Source of the DNA: Granulicella sp.
Lineage (GTDB): Bacteria; Acidobacteriota; Terriglobia; Terriglobales; Acidobacteriaceae
DNA length: 64,000 nucleotides
Reading direction: 5' to 3'
Assembly (NCBI GenBank): GCA_025408425.1
Contig: JANXYX010000021.1
Span: 62,001-126,000 of the forward strand
Shown here: positions 57,477 through 64,000 of the stretch, in pieces
Layout of the letters: each line of letters begins with the position of its first letter
Position numbering within the stretch: position 1 is the stretch's first letter
Translations under genes and position numbers: made by a program
The notes under the pieces: generated by a model
Seen by the model: the letters and a program-made list of their open reading frames with translations, nothing else
What the model was told of the DNA's origin: nothing
The model's database searches: none

Positions 57477-58931
57477 TCAACCTTCTTCCCCCTCTCGACG
57501 TGCACTTTGCCCGATCCCGTTTGAATGTAGGGTTGGCCTGGATTGTGATGGAAGGGTTACGGAGACCTTCGTGCCTTGACCCAGGACGCTCTCGATTTGG
57601 ATCTTGCCTGCGTAAGAGTCAACGATGGCCTTGCAGATGGCGAGGCCAAGGCCGGTGCCTCCCGTGGTGCGAGCGCGTGAGGGGTCTCCACGGTAGAAGC
57701 GGTCGAAGACGTAGGGGATGCTATCGCTGGGGATTCCCGACCCGCTGTCACTGACTGTGAAGAGAATGGTGTCCTGATTGATCTGGCAGCTAACGGTAAC
57801 CGTACCTCCGGGTTGACTGTGCTGGATTGCATTGAGGATGAGATTGGTCGCCAGGGTATCCCAGTGATCCGGACTTACCAGGGTGGTGAGGTTATCGGCC
57901 AGCTGCGTTTCAAGTTGGAGGGAGTGGAGATCTGCCACTGAACGGAGGTGTTCGATGGCCTGGCTGATCGCTTCGCCTGCCTCCACTGTAGGTCGGTCGT
58001 TGATTTGCCCTGCTGTAACGAGTTGTTCGACGCGGGCAAGGGTTAGCATCTTCTGGACAAGGTCTTCCATACGACCGCAATCGATGAGGCTGGTTTCGAC
58101 TCCGGCACGGTACTCTTCAGCTGTTCGTGGCTGATAGATGAGGAGCTGAAGAGAAGATTTGATTATGGTTACGGCAGTCTTGAGCTCGTGAGCGGCATCG
58201 TGAATGAAGTGCTGCTGCTGCCTGAAGGAGCGCTCGAGTCCTAGCAAGGTAGTTTCAAGAGCGTGAGCGAGGCCGGAGAGCTCCTTGAGTGAACGCGCCG
58301 ACTGTGGAGGGTCGAAGGTCCAGGATGTTGCGGTGATGGAGCCAGCAGCGATGGCCAACTGCTGCAACGGTTGCATGCCGCGACGAACGAGAGTGGCTGC
58401 GAGCAATGCGGAAAGGGCGAGCACCAGGAAGTTGGCGCCGATGAGGAACTCGCCCGCGTGAAGGAGCGCGTCGCGGACTGAGGTGGTAGGGGAGGCGTAG
58501 AAGACTATGACCCCAACGGTTCGGCTGGGGGCGTTGTCTGGATCGAGCTTGCGTGAGCCCTGGATCGTGATGTAGCGATAGTGGACGTACTCGGCACGAA
58601 ACCTTCCAATCTGCCCTCTATCCAGGATGATGTTTGCGGGTGGTTCGACCCAGTTGGGGGAGTGTCCAAGCTGCTCTCCGGAGTCGAGATAGACGTTGTA
58701 TCGGTCTGATTGGGGCAGATCGATTGCTTTTGTATTGAGGACCGGAACTTCTTTTTGTTCGTCGACCTCAACTGCGCCGAGCACTGAGGCTGCGCGACCA
58801 CGGAGCATGACGTCAAATGCCTTGTAGCGCTGAGAGCGCTCATAGCCCAGGTTGATGGCGGTGACGGTGATGGTGAGGAGGAGTTCGGACAAGAGAACTA
58901 CGACGACAAGCCGATGGGTAAGGGAACGCAT
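57477..58931 (-). CDS. Sensor histidine kinase of the second two-component pair
   Basis: The 484-residue kinase has a first membrane helix (LVVVVLLSELLLTITVTAI), a periplasmic domain of about 125 residues and a second helix (EFLIGANFLVLALSALLAAT), then a HAMP-like segment and the H-box HDAAHELKTAVTII with His248. The usual H-E-L-K-T-P has Ala in place of Pro. The ATPase domain shows NLILNAIQHSQPGG, FTVSDSGSGIPSD and RTTGGTGLGLAICKAIVDSY. It follows its regulator by 2 bases, so the pair is coupled. The sensor domain contains VPVLNTKAIDLPQSDRYNVY, with no assigned ligand. Confidence 0.93.
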   Translation of the reverse strand: MRSLTHRLVVVVLLSELLLTITVTAINLGYERSQRYKAFDVMLRGRAASVLGAVEVDEQKEVPVLNTKAIDLPQSDRYNVYLDSGEQLGHSPNWVEPPANIILDRGQIGRFRAEYVHYRYITIQGSRKLDPDNAPSRTVGVIVFYASPTTSVRDALLHAGEFLIGANFLVLALSALLAATLVRRGMQPLQQLAIAAGSITATSWTFDPPQSARSLKELSGLAHALETTLLGLERSFRQQQHFIHDAAHELKTAVTIIKSSLQLLIYQPRTAEEYRAGVETSLIDCGRMEDLVQKMLTLARVEQLVTAGQINDRPTVEAGEAISQAIEHLRSVADLHSLQLETQLADNLTTLVSPDHWDTLATNLILNAIQHSQPGGTVTVSCQINQDTILFTVSDSGSGIPSDSIPYVFDRFYRGDPSRARTTGGTGLGLAICKAIVDSYAGKIQIESVLGQGTKVSVTLPSQSRPTLHSNGIGQSARREGEEG

Positions 58932-58933
58932 GT

Positions 58934-59626
58934 CTATTGCTCCATCTCATTCTTGAACTGAACGAGACGGTAACCCCGTCCGCGGAGAGTCATTATGTAG
59001 GAGCCGTCGGATTCGGCGTTGAGCTTTCGACGCAGGTTGGAGATGTGCGCTTCGATGACGTTGGAGTGCCGCTCCCAGTTGTAGTCGTAGAGATGCTCGA
59101 GGAGTTGCTGTTTCGAGATGACGGCGCGCGGGTTGTGAATGAGGTACTCGAGGATGCGGTACTCCATGGGGGAGAGGTCGACGAGGTTTCCAGATCGCTT
59201 GACGGTCATTTCGAGGGTGTTGAGTTCAAGATCACGGACGGTGAAGACAGGACTGGCAGCACCTTTTCCTCGGCGGATGAGAGCTTTGATGCGAGCGATG
59301 AGCTCGCCGAGATCGTAGGGCTTGCCAAGGTAGTCGTCCGCGCCGGCGTTGAGGAGCTCTATAACCGATTCCTTCTCAGCTCGGGCAGTCAGGATTAGGA
59401 CGGGGGTGCGATCACCGCGGCTTCTGATTGATCGGAGAACATCGAGACCATTGAGCCCGGGCAGCATGAGATCAAGAACGATGAGGTCATAGACGCCATC
59501 CTGAGCGAGGTTGCTTCCTGTTCTGCCATCGGTGGCAATGTCGACTGCGTAGCGTGGCCCTTCACGCAGAGCGCTGGCGATGATCTCCGCGACGCGGTGT
59601 TCGTCTTCAATGAGCAAAATTCTCAT
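58934..59626 (-). CDS. OmpR-type response regulator of the second pair
   Basis: The 230-residue regulator has a receiver domain with LLIEDEHRVAE, Asp52 in LDLMLPGLNG, TARAEKESV and YLGKPYDLGEL, followed by an OmpR-type winged helix (MEYRILEYLIHNPRAVISKQ, YDYNWERHSNVIEAHISNLR, LRGRGYRLVQF). The domain order matches the KdpE/CusR group. The ATG at 59626 lies 8 bases after a GAGG; two upstream in-frame ATGs (59632, 59650) are possible. It is divergent from the beta-helix protein gene, with about 240 bases between the starts, so it may control that gene; not shown by sequence. Confidence 0.94.
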   Translation of the reverse strand: MRILLIEDEHRVAEIIASALREGPRYAVDIATDGRTGSNLAQDGVYDLIVLDLMLPGLNGLDVLRSIRSRGDRTPVLILTARAEKESVIELLNAGADDYLGKPYDLGELIARIKALIRRGKGAASPVFTVRDLELNTLEMTVKRSGNLVDLSPMEYRILEYLIHNPRAVISKQQLLEHLYDYNWERHSNVIEAHISNLRRKLNAESDGSYIMTLRGRGYRLVQFKNEMEQ

Positions 59627-59864
59627 GATCATAGCCTCAGCCTTCCTCATGAAACACGCAAGAGGTTAAGTGGGACTGAAGGTTTTTCGGAGTGGCGGCA
59701 GATGGACTCTCCTGATCGTGAACTAAATTGCAACTTCTGCGTCAACCAGCGTGGTGTACGACGTGCCACACTAATATGGTGGTGCGAGCCAGATGAGATT
59801 GGGAAGCGTATTGGCGGCGATTGCCGCTGCGGTGTTTATTGGCATTGTGTTGAGGAGTGTGGCT

Positions 59865-62180
59865 GTGAAAGCTTTGTTTGCCGTGTTTTTGACGTTGTTG
59901 TTCCAGGTCTCCCCGGCTCAGACCGCCGGAACCGCGATCAAGGTTGGACAGCCCCAATATGGGTTTAGCGTGATTCCCGGATCGACGCGGAGACTTTTCG
60001 CTACGGTGAGCAATGGCAAGACGAATGGGGTCAAATGGACTTTGAAGTCGGGTGCGGCGACTCTATCGGGGAGCACCGGGAACTGGGTCGATGTCGTGGC
60101 TGGAGGCCCAGGAAGTTCGTGCAGCTATTTGCCGACAGGCGTTGCGTCTGCGACCCGATTCGTCGTCGAGGCAACCGCCGTGGACGATCCTGCCCAAGTT
60201 GCGGATGTGACATTTAATGTCTGCAATCCGGAGGTTGAGGTTTCAGTCGTACCTTTTTACCGGACGTTGTATGCGAACCAGCCGGCCGATGTGCAGAGCC
60301 TGGTGTTGGGCAGTGTGAACGAGTCAGTGCAATGGACGATTGCCTCGCAACCCGCGAATGGCGATGGGAAGCTGGGAGACTCCAACAGGCGGGATACGGT
60401 ATTTAGCGCGAGCGTCAAAGGACGATACAAACTGGTCGCTACCAGCATTGCCGATCCGAAGCGCAGCGCGAGCGCGATTATGTACGTGACGGGCAACAAG
60501 ATGCCCTATGCAATGACGCCGAACCAGACGGAGCCGGTGGACTGCACGGTGGATCCGCAATTGACGGGCAAGGTGTATGAGGTTGGGCCATCGCAGGAGT
60601 TCAAGACATTGGCGAGCGTGCCATTTCCGAAGATGACTCCAGGCTCAACAGTGCGGTTGCATAACGAAGATAGCTCGGGCAATGCGCCGACCGAATATCA
60701 CGAGTATGTACAGATTTCACAGGCGGCGACGGCATTGCAGCCGGTTCGGATGTGTGGCGTACCCGATGCGGCGGGCCATGAACCCATCATTGATGGAGCC
60801 CACGCCACGGGTCGGGCCGATACGAGTATCTACGCCGCAGGTTATGGATTGGTGACACTGCACAATGCAAATTATTGGGCCTATTGGCCTGCGTATAACG
60901 CACCGGAGCATATCGTCGTAGAAGGTATTCATTTCCGAAATGCGAAGACCGGTTTTACGTATACGGCGCCGAATGGGTCAACTGCGAAATGGGGTGATGC
61001 AGCTGCCGCGCTTCGTGTGAATCAGGGGCGCAATACTGCGTTTGTTGGAAACGAGATTGATAATTGCGGTGACGGAGTGTTCTCGGCGTGGAATGGAAAT
61101 GGTGGCTGGGGGTCTTCGGATTTCAATGTGCTGTGGGAAGGGAACCATATCCACGGAAATGGGGCAGTGAAGTCGTATCTGTCGCACCAGATGTATTTGC
61201 AGGCGTGGGGCGAAGTGGTGCAGTTCAATCGCATCGAAGACTACCAGCGTGGGGCGTATGGCTCGAACCTGAAGTCGCGGGGGATCCATAGCATTATTCG
61301 GTACAACTATTTTGGTGACGGCGCGGCACGGCAACTGGATCTGGTGGATGTGCAGGACGCTCCGCAGTACATGTCGTTCCAAGCGATGATTCCTTATAAG
61401 GTGGCTGATCCAAAAGAGCAGTACCCTGCGGACCTGGTTGCGGCGGAGCAGGAGGCCTGGAATTCTCATTATGTCTACGGCAACGTGTTTGAGAACGGGA
61501 CAGCGGAGACGCCGATCCACTTTGCGATGGATCATGATGGTGGGGAACTGGCGAGAAAAGGCTCACTCTACTGGTACAGCAATTCGTTCCACGAGAAGAC
61601 CTGCGCCCAATGCAGTGGGCAGATGTGGACGTTGTTTGATTTGAGCGCGGGTGGTGGCAGCTGGCTTGAGCAGGTGGAGTTTCAGAACTTGCAGCTATTC
61701 AATAACATCATTGGTCTCGATGACCCGAAGCGCCCAGTGTTTCAGTGGAACAACGGTGCGTCGGTGATTGCTACTGGCGGAGGAAACGTGATCAGCGCGG
61801 GGTGGGGCAGCAACCAGATGACAGGCCACAGTGGTGATGGTTGGGGTGGAACCGACGCCTATCACAACAACCCCAACGACTATCAAGGTGCGTTGCCGCT
61901 GCGGGGACATCTAACGGGCTTCGATTCAGCGAATCTGAAGATGGCGGCAAAGATCACTTTCGATCCAGTGTCGTTCGTACCAAATGTGCGGGAAGCGGCG
62001 ACGACCAAGGTGCCAGCGGCGATCGAGGCTATGCCTACACGGTTTTCGTACTCGGCGACCGCTTATCTAGTGCCTCGCTCGTCGAAGCCGCTGGTGGGGG
62101 CTGTCGATGTTGATGGCAGTTCTTCTGCCGCAGAATTAGTTACAGACCGGCAGTATCCCTTGATAACCCGCCATCCTTAA
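59865..62180 (+). CDS. Secreted right-handed beta-helix protein, unknown activity
   Basis: The 771-residue protein starts at GTG, chosen because GAGGAG lies 7 bases upstream and a clean signal peptide follows (MKALFAVFLTLLFQVSPAQ). An earlier ATG (59793) would add a second hydrophobic segment. Residues 20-215 look like two Ig-like or Bacon-type strands (VKWTLKSGAATLSGSTGNWV, VQWTIASQPANGDGKLGD). From about 270 the chain has short Asn-, Gly- and His-rich repeats (FVGNEIDNCGDGVFSAWNG, NVLWEGNHIHGNGAVKSYLS, IIRYNYFGDGAARQLDLVDV, HYVYGNVFENGTAETPIHFA, LQLFNNIIGLDDPKRPVFQW) typical of the parallel beta-helix of pectate lyase-like or mannuronan epimerase-like proteins. Substrate cannot be told. It may be controlled by the adjacent two-component pair. 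Confidence 0.82.
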   Translation: MKALFAVFLTLLFQVSPAQTAGTAIKVGQPQYGFSVIPGSTRRLFATVSNGKTNGVKWTLKSGAATLSGSTGNWVDVVAGGPGSSCSYLPTGVASATRFVVEATAVDDPAQVADVTFNVCNPEVEVSVVPFYRTLYANQPADVQSLVLGSVNESVQWTIASQPANGDGKLGDSNRRDTVFSASVKGRYKLVATSIADPKRSASAIMYVTGNKMPYAMTPNQTEPVDCTVDPQLTGKVYEVGPSQEFKTLASVPFPKMTPGSTVRLHNEDSSGNAPTEYHEYVQISQAATALQPVRMCGVPDAAGHEPIIDGAHATGRADTSIYAAGYGLVTLHNANYWAYWPAYNAPEHIVVEGIHFRNAKTGFTYTAPNGSTAKWGDAAAALRVNQGRNTAFVGNEIDNCGDGVFSAWNGNGGWGSSDFNVLWEGNHIHGNGAVKSYLSHQMYLQAWGEVVQFNRIEDYQRGAYGSNLKSRGIHSIIRYNYFGDGAARQLDLVDVQDAPQYMSFQAMIPYKVADPKEQYPADLVAAEQEAWNSHYVYGNVFENGTAETPIHFAMDHDGGELARKGSLYWYSNSFHEKTCAQCSGQMWTLFDLSAGGGSWLEQVEFQNLQLFNNIIGLDDPKRPVFQWNNGASVIATGGGNVISAGWGSNQMTGHSGDGWGGTDAYHNNPNDYQGALPLRGHLTGFDSANLKMAAKITFDPVSFVPNVREAATTKVPAAIEAMPTRFSYSATAYLVPRSSKPLVGAVDVDGSSSAAELVTDRQYPLITRHP

Positions 62181-62185
62181 GGATG
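62172..62185. repeat. 14-bp perfect palindrome over the stop of the beta-helix gene
   Basis: CATCCTTAAGGATG reads the same on both strands and includes the TAA stop of the plus-strand gene at its centre. The convergent BON gene ends 61 bases further. It has no loop, so it is not a hairpin terminator by itself. Confidence 0.6.
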
Positions 62186-62245
62186 ATTGATTGAGCTAAC
62201 AAGGCTTGCTTCAGGTCTGAATGGAGCCTCCGGAGATCGTCGGCA

Positions 62246-63043
62246 TTACTTGTGTGGGGGCGAGCCGGCAACTTCAAGGTTATTCGTGACCTTGAAGACA
62301 CCGGAGACGCCGTTTGCGCGAATACCCGCGACGTCCTTATCTGCCTGTCTATCGACCATGCCGGATAGCGTGACGTCTCCATGTACAACAGTGATACGGA
62401 TTGGCTTGGCAGGATCAATCGCGTAGCGATTTAGCGATGGAGCGCCATAGACGGCCCGAGCCACAGCGATCCGGATACGATCGTCCATCGGGGAGACCGG
62501 AGCAACCTCAACGTTGTCGATGAGATCTTTGACGCCAGGATAGTTTGCAACCAAGCTGAGCGCCGAGTCCTTGTCGGTAGGGCCATAGGCTACACCGCCG
62601 AGGGTTACGGCGCCGTTCTGCACGCCGATGGTGAACGAGTTGAAGGCAGTTGTGCCGTACCCGACACGATCATATGAAAGCTTCTCAGCCAGCTTAGTGC
62701 GCAGGGTTTCGTCGTCTATAGCAGGCCCTGCAACGGTGATCAAATTCTCGACACCCAGAACATTCCTGGAGTGATGAGCACGCTTGTCGGCTTCTTCTTT
62801 TGTAGTGTAGAGATCGACAGTGCCGGTGAGCCTGACCATGCCCTTCTCAGCAGCGACCTTAACGTTGCTAAATTTCTTGTTGTCGAGGGTGTTGATTACC
62901 TCTGCCTGGATGTCAGCATCTGTTGGGCTCATGGCAGCAGCGCCGCTGCTGGCCTGCGCCCTGACGGCGGTTGTTGTACCGAACGACAGTGCGCTGGCCA
63001 ACGCTATCACTTCCAAGAGGCGAACCACTCGATATTCGATCAT
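62246..63043 (-). CDS. Periplasmic BON-domain protein (OsmY-like)
   Basis: BON domains bind phospholipids and occur in osmotically induced periplasmic proteins. The 265 residues have a leader (VRLLEVIALASALSFGTTTA), then three BON repeats: about 40-105 (ADIQAEVINTLDNKKFSNVK, GMVRLTGTVDLYTTKEEADK), 112-180 (LRTKLAEKLSYDRVGYGTTA, AVTLGGVAYGPTDKDSALSL) and 185-262 (IRIAVARAVYGAPSLNRYAI, DVTLSGMVDRQADKDVAG). E. coli OsmY has two. GGAG lies 6 bases before the ATG. The gene is the second of a short operon after the unknown 188-residue secreted protein, 51 bases upstream. Confidence 0.9.
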   Translation of the reverse strand: MIEYRVVRLLEVIALASALSFGTTTAVRAQASSGAAAMSPTDADIQAEVINTLDNKKFSNVKVAAEKGMVRLTGTVDLYTTKEEADKRAHHSRNVLGVENLITVAGPAIDDETLRTKLAEKLSYDRVGYGTTAFNSFTIGVQNGAVTLGGVAYGPTDKDSALSLVANYPGVKDLIDNVEVAPVSPMDDRIRIAVARAVYGAPSLNRYAIDPAKPIRITVVHGDVTLSGMVDRQADKDVAGIRANGVSGVFKVTNNLEVAGSPPHK

Positions 63044-63094
63044 TAAAATCTCCAGCTTGCTCGTTACTTAGATTCGATCGGAGGACAAACAGAG

Positions 63095-63661
63095 CTATTG
63101 CGAATCGGAACCGGAAGTTGGCAATTCAAGTTTCCTCTCCTCAGCTTGAGCCTTCGACTTTGCCTTGTCATACTCCACGATATCGCTGATAAGCGTGGCA
63201 ATCCTGCTTGCGAGGTCGTAATTAGCGGATGTGTAGTCGCGATAGGGGCCCTGCTTAATTTGGCTCTGATGGTCATTCAGGTGCTTGATGGTGGTTGAGA
63301 GTTGATCTGCCAAATCACGTAACAGCGGGTTAATGCGATCGATTGCGTCCTGTTGCCATGGAGATCCTTCGGGGCGTGCATTATTAAGATTCGCAATGAC
63401 CTTCCCCATGTCATTCACATGCTCTTTCATTTCATTGAGTTGTATCGCGTGTGACTGCCATGAGAGTCCGGAGGTTGTATAAGACTTAAGGGTGTCGGCA
63501 TGATCTTCCGCTTGCACTGCATAACTCCTTGCCTCTACTAAGAGTTTGGAAATCTTCGCTGAGTCCTTGGATTGTGCCATCATCCTCGACGAGGTTGCCG
63601 CTGATAGTAATGCGATCGCAGCAAGACCACCGAAGAAACGAACCATCTTTGAGAGTTTCAT
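63095..63661 (-). CDS. Secreted helical protein of unknown function
   Basis: The 188-residue protein starts MKLSKMVRFFGGLAAIALLS, a leader that ends near MMAQS, and continues as a mostly helical, charged chain (KISKLLVEARSYAVQAEDHA, IQLNEMKEHVNDMGKVIANL, INPLLRDLADQLSTTIKHLN) ending KLELPTSGSDSQ. A strong GGAGG ribosome site lies 6 bases before the ATG. I recognise no named family; the pattern of long helices recalls four-helix bundle envelope proteins. It shares the strand and probably the transcript with the BON gene. A CRP-like site lies upstream. Confidence 0.8.
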   Translation of the reverse strand: MKLSKMVRFFGGLAAIALLSAATSSRMMAQSKDSAKISKLLVEARSYAVQAEDHADTLKSYTTSGLSWQSHAIQLNEMKEHVNDMGKVIANLNNARPEGSPWQQDAIDRINPLLRDLADQLSTTIKHLNDHQSQIKQGPYRDYTSANYDLASRIATLISDIVEYDKAKSKAQAEERKLELPTSGSDSQ

Positions 63662-63736
63662 AAGTCCTCCTTTGCAAGATGCAACGAGATGAATTGCCCT
63701 GCGACTCAAATAGTTACAGTCCCAATTGCTCCCGTA

Positions 63737-63752
63737 TGTGATTAACGTCACG
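63737..63752. promoter_or_regulatory. CRP-like inverted repeat between divergent genes
   Basis: TGTGATTAACGTCACG matches TGTGA-N6-TCACA, the E. coli CRP site, at 9 of 10 conserved positions. It lies 76 bases upstream of the minus-strand helical protein gene and 85 bases upstream of the plus-strand gene at the window edge. The binding protein in this organism is unknown; CRP/FNR family members are likely. Confidence 0.4.
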
Positions 63753-63836
63753 AGCCCTAGTGCGTTGGCACCGAGTTCATGTGGGGTGACACCTATCACT
63801 GCATGTGGCGGATGAGTTAGTGATCATCGTGGGATT

Positions 63837-64000
63837 ATGAAGCGAGAGCTATCGCCGGTGGGTTCCCGGATGCTGGCCTGCGCTGTGCTTGTTTTACTGA
63901 TCACCGATGTGCTGCTGAAAAACCCAGCAGACCGGCAAGAACTAATGTGGGCCTGCTACTGGGCCTCCGTCTCAGTGGCTGCCGGCATGCTGCTGAAGCT
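63837..64000 (+). CDS. Membrane protein, N-terminal fragment at window edge
   Basis: An open frame starts at ATG 63837 and runs out of the window. It encodes MKRELSPVGSRM, then the hydrophobic stretch LACAVLVLLITDVLLKNP, a polar loop and a second hydrophobic stretch MWACYWASVSVAAGMLL. Two membrane helices are visible. No family can be assigned from 54 residues. Upstream is only a weak GGGA. The codon pattern agrees with neighbouring genes, so it is probably a real gene cut by the edge. Confidence 0.5.
   Translation, partial: MKRELSPVGSRMLACAVLVLLITDVLLKNPADRQELMWACYWASVSVAAGMLLK

Overview
The window is a gene-dense bacterial chromosome segment, G+C-rich overall, coding on both strands, with frequent GTG and TTG starts and no tRNA, rRNA, CRISPR array, insertion sequence or prophage visible. 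The gene content points to a diderm, motile, soil-type heterotroph: LPS export permease, outer-membrane protein, flagellum, succinate dehydrogenase of the b558 type, Tat-exported GH1 glycosidase. I infer an Acidobacteriota member (Terriglobia, Granulicella/Edaphobacter/Terriglobus-like) from this combination; that is recognition of style, not a database result.

Layout. 0-1.9 kb: start of a succinate dehydrogenase operon on the minus strand (sdhC, a frameshifted two-TM gene, sdhA cut by the window edge), with REP-like palindromes running into the end of sdhC. 1.9-9.5 kb: rdgB, a Met-rich outer-membrane protein and a small Cys/His protein lie downstream of flbD-motA-motB; flagellin, fliD and fliS run divergently. 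9.5-19.4 kb: an MsbA-like ABC exporter, secreted FKBP, patatin, then a minus-strand operon histidine kinase-marC-response regulator-lptFG fusion, and a NIPSNAP protein. 19.4-27.3 kb: acyl desaturase, a beta-propeller/phosphoesterase fusion overlapping manA, an IclR regulator and pgi. 27.3-33.7 kb: accessory-looking stretch with peroxiredoxin, dienelactone hydrolase, a small DUF3309-like gene, GNAT, an unusual 451-residue membrane protein, an orphan Phd antitoxin and two AT-richer orphan genes. 33.7-49.5 kb: ffh, tandem xerD-xerC, glutathione peroxidase, GH1, rhodanese, an NtrC/NtrB-type pair with a lipoprotein, secA, an M20 peptidase and mobA. 49.5-64 kb: mlaF-like ATPase, a polyprenyl sugar transferase, nadE, a DsbA-like protein, a purine permease, a DUF985 cupin, a second two-component pair, a secreted beta-helix protein, a BON protein and two unknowns.

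How the genes relate. Three themes recur: cell-envelope building and sensing (lptFG with its two-component system, mlaF, sugar transferase, FKBP, BON protein, DsbA-like protein), motility (flbD, motAB, flagellin, fliD, fliS) and core housekeeping (secA, ffh, xerCD, nadE, rdgB, pgi, manA). Several convergent gene pairs end inside inverted repeats that include a stop codon.

No clear new multi-gene defence or biosynthetic system is visible. The best candidates for something undescribed are: a structured element of about 155 bp at 28.1 kb; the 451-residue protein whose start lies on a perfect 20-bp tandem duplication carrying the Shine-Dalgarno; the two-component/MarC/LptFG operon; and the AT-richer orphan stretch at 32.2-33.7 kb. 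Short regulatory sites were read by eye and carry low confidence.
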